Positions 36,701 to 47,781 of a stretch of 64,000 bases of DNA are shown here, in pieces. Both the position numbers and the translations under genes were made by a program. The stretch lies in NCBI GenBank assembly GCA_011799875.1, contig CM022302.1, forward strand, positions 320,458,144 to 320,522,143, written 5' to 3'. Within the stretch, counting starts at the first letter, position 1, and every line of letters starts with the position of its first letter. The notes under the pieces were generated by a model. It worked only from the letters and a program-made list of their open reading frames with translations, did no database searches and had not been told where the DNA came from. The DNA comes from Thinopyrum elongatum. Its lineage: Eukaryota > Streptophyta > Magnoliopsida > Poales > Poaceae.

Positions 36701-37306
36701 CATCTTGCTTAAGGCGTTACTCCGTTCTTGTTAACTTAATACACTAGATGCATGCTGGATAGTGGTCGATGTGTGGAGTAATAGTAGTAGATACAGGTAG
36801 GAGTCCATCTACTTGTTAGGGACGTGATGCCTATATTCGTGATCATTGCCTTAGATATCGTCATAACTTTGCGCTTTTCTATCAATTGCTCAACAGTAAT
36901 TTGTTTACCCACCATATGCGTTCTTTCAAGAGAGAAGCCTCTAGTGAAAACTATGGCCCCCAGGTGTATTTTTATCATATTATTTTCAGATCTATAAAAG
37001 CAAAAACCCAAAAACACCTTCCTGCAATTTATTTACTTTCATTTAGTTTTGCACTTTTATTTATCTTTTATACCTATCTCTATCAGATCTCATCCTTGCA
37101 AATAACCGTGAAGGGATTGACAACCCCTTTATCGCGTTGGGTGCAAGTATTTGTTTGTTTGTGTAGGTGCTATCATTGGAGACTTGTGTGTTCCTCCCAC
37201 TGGATTGATAACTTGGTTCTCAAACTGAGGGAAATACTTATCTCTACTTTGTTGCATCACCCCTTCCTCTTCAAGGGAAAAACCAACGCAAGCTCAAGAA
37301 GTAGCA
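33753..37306 (+). mobile_element. Element C: 3' half of a plus-strand Athila-like LTR retrotransposon
   Basis: The internal sequence at 33753-35722 matches the internal regions of A, D2 and D3 (CTAGTGCTTCACTTATATCT, then ATGAGTGGCGGTCGGGGAC and GAGGACGAGCAGGAATTAAG). The 3' LTR is 35723-37306. The 5' part is missing left of the CACTA-1 terminus. The flank after the LTR is AATCG. No ORF of interest; about 34800-34930 is a purine-rich A/G tract. Confidence 0.8.
35723..37306 (+). repeat. 3' LTR of element C (1,584 bp)
   Basis: It starts TGATAAGTCTCCAATGTATC after the PPT-like AAGCTTGGGGATGC and ends AGCTCAAGAAGTAGCA. It is collinear in sense with the inverted LTRs of A. Confidence 0.85.
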
Positions 37307-37897
37307 AATCGCACACGAATTAACTGTAGTAACCGTTTGTGTTATATTTTCTCATCGCAAATAGTTCATACAAGTGGTCTGTTTGCCACGTATCACACAC
37401 ATCTTGTTTACACGAATCATTTGTGTTCTTTTGGCTCATCGCAAACAATTCATCTATGTGAATTGTATGCCGCGTATCACACACATCTTGTTTAGTTGAA
37501 CCATTTCTGTTGTGTTGCCTAATCGAAAATAGTTCATCCGAGTGAACTGTATGCCATATATCGCACACACCTTGACCTGGCTGACCATTTTTGTCATGTT
37601 TCCTAATTGCAAATAGTTCATCTGAGTGAACTGTATGCCATATATCACACACACCTTGGTATGGCTGCCCGTTTCTGTTGTTTTGGCTCATCCCAAACAG
37701 TTCTTATGGATTAACCGGATGCCACGCATCGCACACGCAACTATAATCTGAATCGTGTTTGATGTCTTCGCCATCGCAAACATTTTGTATCATTTTTGAC
37801 AGTTTTTTACATCACAGTTTGCGATTAATGCATCGCACACAGTTTCTTCGAAGGGTCTATGATTTTAGTGTCACGTTAGCAGCATCCTGGAGTAGTG
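37307..37897. mobile_element. Right end of a second CACTA transposon (CACTA-2)
   Basis: The segment ends GCATCCTGGAGTAGTG at 37897, the inverse of CACTACTCCAGG, a typical CACTA terminus. It consists largely of subterminal repeats of the form ATCGCAAA.AGTT and TCGCACACA. Element C's LTR abuts it at 37306, so C probably inserted into it. The other half is not in the window. Confidence 0.65.
37351..37770. repeat. Five tandem copies of an 84-bp unit in CACTA-2
   Basis: Units start at exactly 37351, 37435, 37519, 37603 and 37687. The first four share CTMATCGCAAATAGTTCAT, then TATCACACACATCTTG. The fifth is diverged. The period is an exact number of codons (28), so one minus-strand frame stays open through the array (37691-37320). 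Confidence 0.9.
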
Positions 37898-38739
37898 TGC
37901 ATACTACAAGCGTGGTAACTTATATAGCCGAGGCATGGTAACTATTGACCCGACGAAAAGGCCGTCGGGACATATCAATATGGGATCTAGTTTTGAAGAT
38001 CTCGCGCGACGAAACTATTATGTGAAAACGGTTTTTGCATCGGACCGACGGTTTGAGCTAGAAATGCACGTGGAAGAAGAATGATTCATCATAATGCAAT
38101 TATGCATGTAGTTAAAAGAAAAGAAAGAAGGTGTGTGGTAGTTTTAGCTATGTGACACACGTGTGCCAAATATCACGGTCCTTAAATTTAATAAAAATGA
38201 GGATAAATCAAATCCTCATGTTTAGTAAAGGGAAAAACCCTATTTTAGGGCAATCCGCAAAGAGGACTCTCAAACCGCCCGCAACCCTCTGAACTGCTCG
38301 GTCCGGATGCCCTTAGCCATCCAACACGGTCCTGCATCGGTCCACTGACCAGTCCGGACATGCTATTTCCCACAAATTCACTTGAGGGCTTTGCAGGAGT
38401 CCGGATAACAGCATGTAGGACTCCGACACCCTGGCCCACCAAAAACCCATCCTGGACCCCGCGCCTCCATCCTCACATTATTCTCTGCATCCGTTTATCT
38501 GTTGCCTTCATCGCCGCTCCACCATCTCGACCGCCCGGACACACCCTTGCGAAAACACGATGACTTCTTCACCTCCATCGCTACACCAGGGCTCCACGCC
38601 ACTTGTCCTCCACTGCTGTTCCACGCCTTTGCTTCCTCTGCCGCACAGGTACCATCCGTGCCTACAGTAGTCAACATGCCTGACAAGTGTTCGGTGATAT
38701 GCTCGTGCTAAATTTTTGTGTCCCTTCTTTTATGAAGCA
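37898..38739. other. Mixed transposon-like DNA and presumed 5' region of the Harbinger fragment
   Basis: A 20-bp-scale near repeat (GGTAACTTATATAGCCGAGG then GGTAACTA) lies near 37913. The stretch at 37970-38070 is probably another class II remnant, but I could not place it. From about 38240 to 38739 the sequence is GC-rich and ORF-poor, consistent with the untranslated 5' part of the transposase gene that follows. Confidence 0.3.
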
Positions 38740-38971
38740 ATGGATTCAGATATGGAGTACATGTACAAGCACTTTATTGAGTCGTCTGACGGCTCGTCTG
38801 ACAAGGAGGACTACACGGATGAGATAATGATGATGTAGGCGGTCCTTGCAGACGCCGAGCATGCGGAAAAGCATGTTCTCAATTTCAAGGGATCAATTGA
38901 GGGCCATCAAGTGTTCAATCACAACATGGCATGTAGTCATTTGACGCCGATGGACGACTACTTTGCCCCAG
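38740..38971 (+). pseudogene. PIF/Harbinger-type transposase-associated protein, 5' fragment
   Basis: ATG 38740 opens MDSDMEYMYKHFIESSDGSS, an acidic N-terminus. After an in-frame TAG (38836-38838) the frame continues AVLADAEHAEKHVLNFKGSI and ...MDDYFAP. This resembles the N-terminal part of Harbinger-derived transposases of grasses (pattern VLNFKGSIKGH...LMxDYFAP, from memory). The gene is cut at 38971 by the LTR of element E; the codons after that belong to the LTR. The catalytic DDE domain is absent. Confidence 0.55.
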
Positions 38972-39838
38972 TGTCGGTGCACTAAAACATGGGTGCCTTA
39001 GTACCCTGACTTGTGCACATGCAGTTGTAGCCTTCCCGACGGCAAGGCTTACCGGAGGACTACTGCAGACAAGATACCAACATACAAGACCGTGAAGAAG
39101 ACCTCCCGACAGGTCATTGAGAAGTACTAAGTTATTACTGAAGGACAAGATTCCAGTTGCTGGCAAGCTCCGCACCGGCAAGCCAAGACCCGAGAAGCTC
39201 CTTGCCGAGAAGTATCCCCTTCTCACTTTTCGACCGCTCCACCTTATCGACCAACTGATGTCTTGGCAAGATTAGGTGTCGAGTGGACAGGCGGCTTGGG
39301 AGGATCATCAGGACGCGTGTCAACACCTTGCATAAAGGTCAACTTTATTGACACCCGTCTAGTGGACGTGTCGAGACAACGGGCTCGCCCGGACCGGCGG
39401 CACAGAAGGAGAGATGCCCTTTGCCAATGGATCATTATCAGCTCATGGTGCTTTAAATGTCCTTGTCCTAGTCCAGCAGGATTAGGTTGGATAGCATCGA
39501 GGCCACTATTCCATAAGATGTAATGACCATGTTGCCACTGTGGTGACCCCTTTTCGTCTATAAAAGAAGGCCCATGGCTACCTTGGCACGGTCGACACTT
39601 TGCTCACTCTTACATAGTAGCTGCACCTTGCATGCACCTTTCCGGCAAGCTGCACTTGTAACTTGAGCCCCAAGTCAATCCACCAAACAGGCAGGAGTAA
39701 GGTTTTGCGCCTCCACGGCGGCCTAAACCTGGGAAAACCTCACACGTGAACTTCTAGATTTGCTCTCCGTGCTTGTCGATCTCCCCAATCGAACTGCAAA
39801 AGGCCCTTTCTAGTCCCATAGATTGTCACACCCTGACA
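38972..39838 (+). repeat. 5' LTR of element E (867 bp)
   Basis: It starts TGTCGGTGCACTAAAACATG and ends CACACCCTGACA. The ends form a short imperfect inverted repeat (TGTCGGTG / CACCCTGACA). Confidence 0.65.
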
Positions 39839-39842
39839 TCTT

Positions 39843-39860
39843 TGGAGTGCCAGGCAGGGG
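39843..39860 (+). other. Primer-binding-site-like sequence of element E
   Basis: TGGAGTGCCAGGCAGGGG lies 4 bp after the LTR. It resembles the TGGCGCGCCAGGTAGGGG start seen in many Tat/RIRE2-type plant Gypsy elements. I do not assign the tRNA. Confidence 0.5.
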
Positions 39861-39920
39861 GACCGCTTGTGTGGATCTACTCTAGCGGTTCTCATGCAAG
39901 TTTCGCCATCTTCTTCACCC

Positions 39921-39979
39921 ATGACGCCCAAGACGAAGAGCGCGGCGGTGGGTGCACCGTCTGCCTCTAAGCTACTGCC
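39921..39979 (+). pseudogene. gag: Element E gag, piece 1 (N-terminus)
   Basis: The sequence ATGACGCCCAAGACGAAGAG encodes MTPKTKSAAVGAPSASKLLP and is then cut by D1 at 39980. Reading resumes at 47481. Confidence 0.55.
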
Positions 39980-41458
39980 TGATATGTCTCCGTCGTATCT
40001 ATAATTTTTGATTGTTTTATGCCAATATTATACAACTTTAACATACTTTTGGCAACAATTTATATGATTTATTGGACTAACATATTGATCCAGTACCCAG
40101 TGCCAGTTTCTATTTGTTGCATATTTTTTGTTTCGCAGAATATCCATATCAAACAAAACCCAAATGAGATAAAACTTTACGGATTTTTTTTTTAATATAT
40201 GTGATATTTCAGAAGAAGAATCAATGCAAGATGGTACTCGAGGGGCCCACTAGGCACCAGGGTGCGCCAGGGGGGCCTAGGCGCGCCCTGATGCGTAGTG
40301 GTCACGTCATAAGGCGGTTGTTGCCCTTCTTTCGCCGCAAGAAATATAATTAATGGATAAAAATCCCCTTAAAATTTCAGCCCAATCGGAGTTACGGACC
40401 TCTAGGAATTTAAGAAACGGTGAAGGGCTAGAAAACAGGAACGCAAAACAGAAGAGAACAGAGAGAGATCCAATCTCGGAGGGGCTCTCGCCCGTCCGCC
40501 GCCATGGAGGCCATGGACCAGAGGGGGAACTCTCCTCCCATCTAGGGGAGAGGCCAAGGAAGAATAAGGAGGAGGGGGGCTCTCTCCCCCTCTCTCCCGG
40601 TGGCGCCGGAGCACCGCCGGGGCAATCATCGTGACGACGATCTACACCAGCAACTTCGCCGCTGTCACCACCAACTCTGTCCTACTATATGCAGCGGTGT
40701 AACCTCTCTATTCCCGCTGTAATTCTCTACTTAAACATGGTGCTTAATGCTTCATATTATTATCCAATGATGTGTTTCCATCCTATGATGTTTGAGTAGA
40801 TCTGTTTTGTCCTATGGGTTGATCGATGATCTTGATTGGTTTGAGTTGTATATTTTATTTCGGTGCTGTCCTATGGTGCCCTTCATGTCGCGCACGCGCG
40901 AGGGATACCCGCTGTAGGGTGTTGCAATACATTCATGATTCTATTTTGGTGGGTGGCTAGAGTGGCAGAAGCTTACGCCCGAGTAAGGGGGTTGTTGCGT
41001 ATGGGATAAAGAGGGCTTGATACTTAATGCTATGGTTGGGTTTTAACTTAATGATCTTTGGTAGTTGCGGATGCTTGCGAGAGTTCCAATCATAAGTGCA
41101 TATGATCCAAGTACGGAAAGTATGTTAGCTCATGCCTCTCCCTCATATAAAATTACAATAATGATTACCGGTCTAGTTATCGATTGCCTAGGGACAAATG
41201 TTTCTCTTGTGTTACAAAAAGCTTTCTACTACACTACTAAATTTATTACCTTGCAATTTATTCGTAGTTTTATTCTCGCAAAGTACTTCTAGTTTTATTC
41301 TTGTTCTAGGTAAAGCGAATGTTAAGTGTGCACAGAGTTGTATCAGTGGTCGATAGAACTTGAAGGGAATATAAATCCTACCTTTAGCTCCTCGTTGGGT
41401 TCGACACTCTTATTTATCGAAAAAGCTACAATTGATCCCATATACTTGTAGCTTATCA
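39980..41458 (+). repeat. 5' LTR of D1
   Basis: It starts TGATATGTCTCCGTCGTATC and ends TACTTGTAGCTTATCA. It is collinear with 45994-47480. It contains a GC-rich inverted tract near 40260-40290. Confidence 0.88.
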
Positions 41459-41469
41459 AGACCTTTTTC

Positions 41470-41487
41470 TGGTGCCGTTGCCGGGGA
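41470..41487 (+). other. tRNA-Asp primer binding site of D1
   Basis: TGGTGCCGTTGCCGGGGA has one mismatch to the tRNA-Asp complement and lies 11 bp after the 5' LTR. Confidence 0.88.
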
Positions 41488-41582
41488 GCAATAGAGTGGA
41501 GTGAATATTCTCGTGTGTGCTTGTTTGCTTTATCACTAAGTACTTTTTATTTTCTGTTCTAAGTGATTCTCTATCTTTAGTT

Positions 41583-42932
41583 ATGGATATGGAACACGAA
41601 ATACTAAAAAAAAATAGTTGTACTTCTACTCATGGAGATGGGGAACCTCCTAAAACCCTCGATGCTTGTTATTTGAAAAATATTAAACACTACTTTGATA
41701 ATCCTGAGAAAACCCCGTTCAACTTGATAATGGGAGACATGTTGGATCAACGTGAATACTTTAGGGATTATCGCTTGACGCAAAAAGGGAAACTCTTATG
41801 GGATCAAATTGATTATTTGCAATGGTATGCTTGGAATTTATGCTTGAGATATGATTATACATGTTGCTCTAGGATGAAGGCTCCACACCTTCCCTTTTCA
41901 TGTGAATTTAATGATAATGAAACCTTGGCTTCTTATGCTAATGGTATATATGATTACTATGATGTGGAACGAATAGAAGAATTTGTTGCTTTTAAGGGTG
42001 CTTATGAAACTGAATCTCTGTTTGAGAAGTATGAATATTATGATGATGCTATTTATAGACCTGAAAATTTTGCTATACTTAAATATTTCTATGAGAATTA
42101 TAAATACAATTCCGATATTGATGTATTTATTGAGAAAGTCTCCGCTGTCCAAGATGAGACTAATATTTTGCAGGAATCTATGGAAGAAGAAATTGATGAA
42201 ACTGTGAGCTCATTAGATGAAAAAGATGAGGAGGAGAGCGAAGAACAAAAGGAGGAAGAGCGGATTAGCTACCCATGCCCACCTTCTAGTGAGAGTAACT
42301 CTTCAACTCGTACATTGTTTAATTTCCCTTCGTGCTTACCGAAGGATGAATGCTATGATAATTACTATGATCCCGTTGATTCATTTGAAATATCCCTTTT
42401 TGTTGAAATTGATGCTTGCTATGCTGGTGGCCATGATGCCAATATGAATTATACTTATGGAGATGAACTTGCTATAGTTCCTTATATTAAGAATGAAATT
42501 GTTGCTATTTCACCCACACATGATAGTCCTATTATCCTTTTGAATTCTCCAAACTACACTATATCAGAGAAGTTTGCTCTTATTAAGGATAATATTGATG
42601 GGTTGCGTTCTACCATTACACATGATGATTTTGATGAATATAATATGCATGTGCTTTCTGCTCCTACTTGCAATTATTATGAGGGAGGAACTACATCTCC
42701 ACCTCTCTATGTTTCCAACACAATAAAATTGCAAGAAACTGCTTATGCTATGTATTGGCCCTTACTTGATGTGCATGAATTATTCTTTTATGGCATGCCG
42801 ATGCATATGAAGAGAGTTAGACTTTATTGTTGCATGATATATATTGCTTTGTGCTCACTACTAAATTACAAATCATCGTTAATTAAAATTGGCTTTGATA
42901 TACATTGGGATCCAGGTGGATCAAATACTTGA
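41583..42932 (+). CDS. ORF X: unrecognised 449-residue acidic protein of a non-autonomous LTR element
   Basis: The ORF is uninterrupted from ATG 41583 (MDMEHEILKKNSCTSTHGDG) to TGA 42930-42932. I chose this ATG because it is the first in good context after the PBS; the frame is open about 66 bp upstream. The product is rich in Asp, Glu, Tyr and Asn. A strongly acidic Glu/Asp/Lys segment lies at residues about 200-230 and a Ser-rich stretch follows. The C-terminal 90 residues contain MPMHMKRVRLYCCMIYIALC, which matches the PMHxKxVRL motif of the remnants at 1390-2078 and 53482-54282. I see no zinc knuckle, protease, RT or integrase motif and no clear signal peptide. It occupies the gag/pol position. 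Function is unknown; a degenerate gag or env-like origin is possible but unproven. Confidence 0.6.
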   Translation: MDMEHEILKKNSCTSTHGDGEPPKTLDACYLKNIKHYFDNPEKTPFNLIMGDMLDQREYFRDYRLTQKGKLLWDQIDYLQWYAWNLCLRYDYTCCSRMKAPHLPFSCEFNDNETLASYANGIYDYYDVERIEEFVAFKGAYETESLFEKYEYYDDAIYRPENFAILKYFYENYKYNSDIDVFIEKVSAVQDETNILQESMEEEIDETVSSLDEKDEEESEEQKEEERISYPCPPSSESNSSTRTLFNFPSCLPKDECYDNYYDPVDSFEISLFVEIDACYAGGHDANMNYTYGDELAIVPYIKNEIVAISPTHDSPIILLNSPNYTISEKFALIKDNIDGLRSTITHDDFDEYNMHVLSAPTCNYYEGGTTSPPLYVSNTIKLQETAYAMYWPLLDVHELFFYGMPMHMKRVRLYCCMIYIALCSLLNYKSSLIKIGFDIHWDPGGSNT

Positions 42933-45900
42933 GCACTTTATGCCTAGCTTAATGGCTCTAAAGAAAGCACCGCCAGGGAGACAACCAGAAGTTTTAGAGA
43001 GTCATTTACTTCTGTTATGTGCTTTTATGAAGTTTAACAACAAAAAAAAATATAGAGGAACTTAAAACCTTTTTCAAAAAGAGAAGCGATCGGAAGGTTG
43101 TGCATTGGAGAAGTGAGGGTCGACCTTGAACACTTGTGTTCATGCTCATGGAAACAATGTAGAATTTTTCATGGAAATTTCTCACAAAAATAATTATCCC
43201 CTTGTACAAATCCATTTCATTATAAAAATAATGTGCCAAGATTTTTCTTTAGGATGATTAGATTGTTTGTTTGGTATGTACGGTGCAAAAATAGAAAGTT
43301 TTGCCGTAGTGTGTGAATTTACATTTTTACTGGAATGTGCAAAAATTCTGAAATTTTTACAAAGTATTGCCACACAAATTGTTTATTTTGTACTAAGTTT
43401 TCAGAACTTGTGGAGTTACAGAAGTATGGTCAATGTTCAGATTGCTACAGACTGTCTGTTTTTGATAGATTCTGTTTTTGATGCATTGTTTTGCTTGTTT
43501 TGATGGAACTATGGATTGTATCGGTGGTATAAGCCATGGAGAAGTTAGAATACAGTAGGTATAATGCCAAAATAAAATATGAATGGGTTTGCAATAGTAC
43601 TTAAAGTAGTGATTTGCTTTATCATACTAACGGATCTCACGAGGGTTTTGTTAAGTTTTGTGTGGATGAAGTGTTCGAAGATCGAGGAGGTCTCGATATG
43701 AGGAGAAGGAGGAGAGGCAAGAGTTCAAGCTTGGTGATTCCCAAGGCACCCCAAGTAAATATTCAAGGAGACTCAAGCGTCTAAGCTTGGGGATGCCCCG
43801 GAAGGCATCCCATCTTTCTTCAACAAGTATCGGTATGTTTCGGTTTTTTGTTTTGTTCACGTGATATTTGTAAATCTTGGAGCGTCCTGTGCCTTTTATT
43901 TTTCTTTTAATAATGCACCATGCTGGTATGATATAGTCCTTGGTTGATTTATAGAATGCTCTATGCACATCACTTATATCTTTTGAGTATGGCTTTATAG
44001 AATGCATCATGTGCTTCGCTTATATCATTTGAAGTTTGGATTCCCTGTTTCTCTACATATAGAAAACTGTTATTTGTAGAATTCTCTTTTGCTTCAATTA
44101 TATTTATTAGAGCATGCGCAAGTCTTTTGTAGAAATAATTAAACTCTCATGCTTCACTTATATCTATTTAGAGAGTCAACAGGAATTGGTCATTCACATG
44201 GTTAGTCATAAAATCCTACATAAAGCTTGTGGATCACTGAATATGATATGTTTGATTCCTTGTAATAGTTTTGCAATATAGAGATGATAATATCTGGGAG
44301 GTACTAGTGAATGGTTGTGTTTAGTAAAAATATTGGTGTTAAGGTTTGTGATTCCCGAATCATGCACGTATAGTCTCTCGTTATGCTAAGAAGTTGGAGC
44401 ATGATTTATTATTGATTGTCTTCCTTATGAGTGGCGGTCGGGGACGAGAGATGGTATTTTCCTACCAATCTATCCCCCTAGGGGCATGCGTAGTAGTACT
44501 TGACTTTGAGGGCTAATAAACTTTTGCAATAAGTATGTGAGTACTTTATGACTAATGTAAGTCCATGGATGATACGCACTCTTACCTTTCCGCAATTTGC
44601 TAGCCTCTTCGGTACCGTGCATTGCCCTTTCTCACCTTGAGATGTGGTGCAAAATTCGCCGGTGCAACCAAACCCCATGATATGATACGCTCTATCACAC
44701 ATAAGCCTTATTATATCTTCCCCAAAACAGCCACCATACCTACCTATTATGACATTTTCATAGCCATTCTGAGATATATTGCCATGCAACTTCCATCATC
44801 ATCATATACATGACTTGAGCATTCATTTTCATATTTCTTTGCATGATCGTAAGATAGCTAGCATGATATTTTCATGGCTTGTCCGTTTTTTGATATCCTT
44901 GCTATGCTAGATCATTGCACATCCTGGTACACTGCCAGGGGCATTCATATAGAGTCATATTGTTCTAGGTATCAAGCTGTAATTTTTTTTCTTTTGAGTT
45001 GTTAGTAAATAGAAGTGTGATGATCATCATTATTCATTATTAGAGCATTGTCCCAGTGAGGAAAGAATGATGGAGACTATGATTCCCCCACAAGTCGGGA
45101 TGAGACTTCGAACAAAAACAAGGAGGCCAAAAAGCGCCCAAGAAAAAAAGAGAAGAAAATAAAAAATAAAAAAAATAAAAAAAAAATAAAAAATGAGAGA
45201 AAAAGAGAGAAGGGGCAATGTTACTATCCTTTCCACACTTGTGCTTCAAAGTAGCACCATGTTTTTCATGTAGAGAGTCTCCTATGTAGTCACTTTCATA
45301 TGCTAGTGGGAATTTTTCATTATAGAACTTGGCTTGTACATTCCGATGATGTGCTTCCTCAAATGCCGGAGGTCTTTGAGCAAGCAAGTTAGATGCACAC
45401 CCACTTAGTTTTCATGTCGAGCTTTCATACACTTATAGCTCTTAGTGCATCTGTTGCATGGCAATCCCTACTCCTCGCATTGATATCAATTGATGGGCAT
45501 CTCCATAGCCCGTTGATTAGCCGTGTCGATGTGAGACTTTCTTATTTTTTTGTCCTCTCTATGTTTACCCCTATCATCATACTCTATTCCACCCATAGTG
45601 CTATGTCGATGGCTTGCGCTCATGTATTGCGTGGGGGTTAAAAAAGCTGAAGCGCATTAAAAAGTATGAACCAATTACTCGGCTTGTCATCGGGGTTATG
45701 CATGATAAATACTTTGTGTTAAGAAGATGGAGCATGACAAGACTATATGATTTTGTAGGGATAGCATTCTTTAGCATTGATATTTTGAAAGACATGATTG
45801 TTTTTTCGGATGCCTGAGTATTGATGTCTTTATGTCAAATTATAGACTATTGCTTTGAATCACTCATGTCTTAATATTCATCCCATGATTAGATTACTTG

Positions 45901-45993
45901 ATCAAGATTATGCCAGGTAGCATTCCACATAAAAAATTATCTTTTTTATCATTTACCTACTTGAGGACGAGCAGGACTTAAGCTTAGGGATGC
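42933..45993 (+). other. Non-coding internal region of D1
   Basis: A degraded form of the conserved hairpin block lies at about 42938-42988. The rest is AT-rich with the AAGCTTGGGGATGCC-type phrases (43780) and purine-rich A/G tract (45115-45215) shared by these elements. No further ORF was supported. Confidence 0.7.
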
Positions 45994-47480
45994 TGATACG
46001 TCTCCATTGTATCTATAAGTTTTGATTGTTACATGCTAATATTATACAACTTTAACATACTTTTGGCAACAATTTATATGATTTATTGGACTAACATATT
46101 GATCCAGTGCCCAGTGCTAGTTCCTGTTTGTTGCAAGTTTTTTGTTTTGCAGAATATCCATATCAAACAAAGTCCGAACACGATAAAACTTTATGGAGAT
46201 TTTTTTTGGAATATATGTGAATTTTTGGAAGAAGAGTCAACACAAGACGGTGCTCGAGGGCCCCACTAGGCACCAGGGCACTCCAGGGGGGCCCAGGTGC
46301 GCCCTGATGGGTAGTGGGCACCTCGTAAGGCGGTTGTTGCCCTTCTTTCACCGCAATAAAGATAATTTATGGATAAAAATCCCCTCAAAATTTCAGCCCA
46401 ATCGGAGTTACGGATCTTCGGGTATTTAAGAAACGGTGAAGGGCCAGAAAACAGGAACACGAAACAGAAGAGAGTAGAGAGAGAGAGAGAGATCCAATCG
46501 CGGAGGGTCTCTTGCCCCTCTGCCGCCATGGAGGCCATGGACCAGAGGGGGAACTCTCCTCCCTTCTAGGAGGGAGGCCAAGGAAAAAGAAGAAGTATGG
46601 GGGCTCTATCCCCCTCTCTCCCGGTGGCGCCGGAGCGTCGCCGGGGCAATCATCGTGACGATGATCTACACCAACAACTTCGCCGCCGTCACCACCAACT
46701 CTCTCCTCCTGTATGCAGCAGCATAACCTCTCTATTCCAGCTATAATTCTCTACTTAAACATGGTGCTTAATGCTTCATATTATTATCCAATGATGAATT
46801 GCCATCCTATGATGTTTGAGTAGATCTGTTTTGTCCTATGGGTTGATTGATTATCGTGATTGGTTTGAGTTGTATATTTTATTTCGATGCTGTCCTATGG
46901 TGCCCTCGGTGTCACGCAAGTGCGAGGGATACCCGATGTAGGGTGTTGCAATACATTCATGATCCTCTTATGGTGGGTGGCTAGAGCGACAGAAGCTTAC
47001 GCCCGAGTAAGGGGGTTGTTGCGTATGGGATAAAGAGGACTTGATACTTAATGCTATGGTTGGGTTTTATCTTAATGATCTTTGGTAGTTCCGGATGCTT
47101 GCTAGAGTTCCAATCATAAGTGCAGATGATCCAAGTACGGAAAGTATGTTAGCTCATGCTTCCCTCATATAAAATTGCAATAATGATTATTGGTCTAGTT
47201 ATCGATTGCCTAGGGACAAATCTTTCTCTTGTGTTACAAAATGCTTTCTACTACACTACTAAATTTATTATCTTGCAATTTATTCATAGTTTTATTCTCG
47301 CAAAGTACTTCTAGTTTTATTCTTGTTCTAGCTAAAGCGAATGTTAAGTGTGCGTAGAGCTGTATCGGTGGTCGATAGAACTTGATGGGAATATAAATCC
47401 TACCTTTAGCTCCTCGTTGGGTTCGACACTCTTATTTATCTAAAAAGCTACAATTGATCCCCTATACTTGTGGGTTATCA
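45994..47480 (+). repeat. 3' LTR of D1
   Basis: It starts TGATACGTCTCCATTGTATC after AAGCTTAGGGATGC and ends TACTTGTGGGTTATCA. Confidence 0.88.
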
Positions 47481-47781
47481 CCGACCCAGACGCCTCCGGC
47501 GGACGGGGGCGGCGGCGAGCACTCTCCATGCCATTCTGGCGACAAGAGTCGTCACTCGGGCGGGAGTCAAGACCCGTGCATAGCTACGTCAAAAGGCGGC
47601 GTTGCGGCTCACAAGGTCGCCGCGGCTATGTCCAACGACAATGTCATGGGATCCAAGACTAACGGAGCTGCGGGGCGCACGCCGAGGCCATCGCAAGAAG
47701 GACACGAAGCGCTTCCCCGCAGCGATGTCGAATGTGGTCGATGTCTAGGCAAGGAGCATGTGCACCAATCCCATGGGGCGC
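47481..47781 (+). pseudogene. gag: Element E gag, piece 2
   Basis: This GC-rich sequence between D1 and D2 is unlike both. It is open in one plus frame (TQTPPADGGGGEHSPCHSGD...). It continues the Ala/Pro/Gly-rich N-terminal region of gag from 39979 and is cut by D2 at 47782. The GC content and codon style match pieces 3 and 4. Confidence 0.6.

Larger units (their letters stand above)
39980..47480 (+). mobile_element. Element D1: plus-strand non-autonomous LTR retrotransposon with an apparently intact ORF X
   Basis: The 5' LTR is 39980-41458, the tRNA-Asp PBS 41470-41487, the internal region 41459-45993 and the 3' LTR 45994-47480. The LTRs have similar lengths (1,479 and 1,487 bp). There is no clean TSD: CTGCC on the left and CCGAC on the right share only CC. 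It lies within gag of element E. No gag or pol was seen; the only long ORF is ORF X. Confidence 0.88.

Noticed and set aside
37351..37770. CRISPR-like regular array
   Set aside because: The whole 84-bp unit repeats without unique spacers, and it lies in a plant CACTA end.
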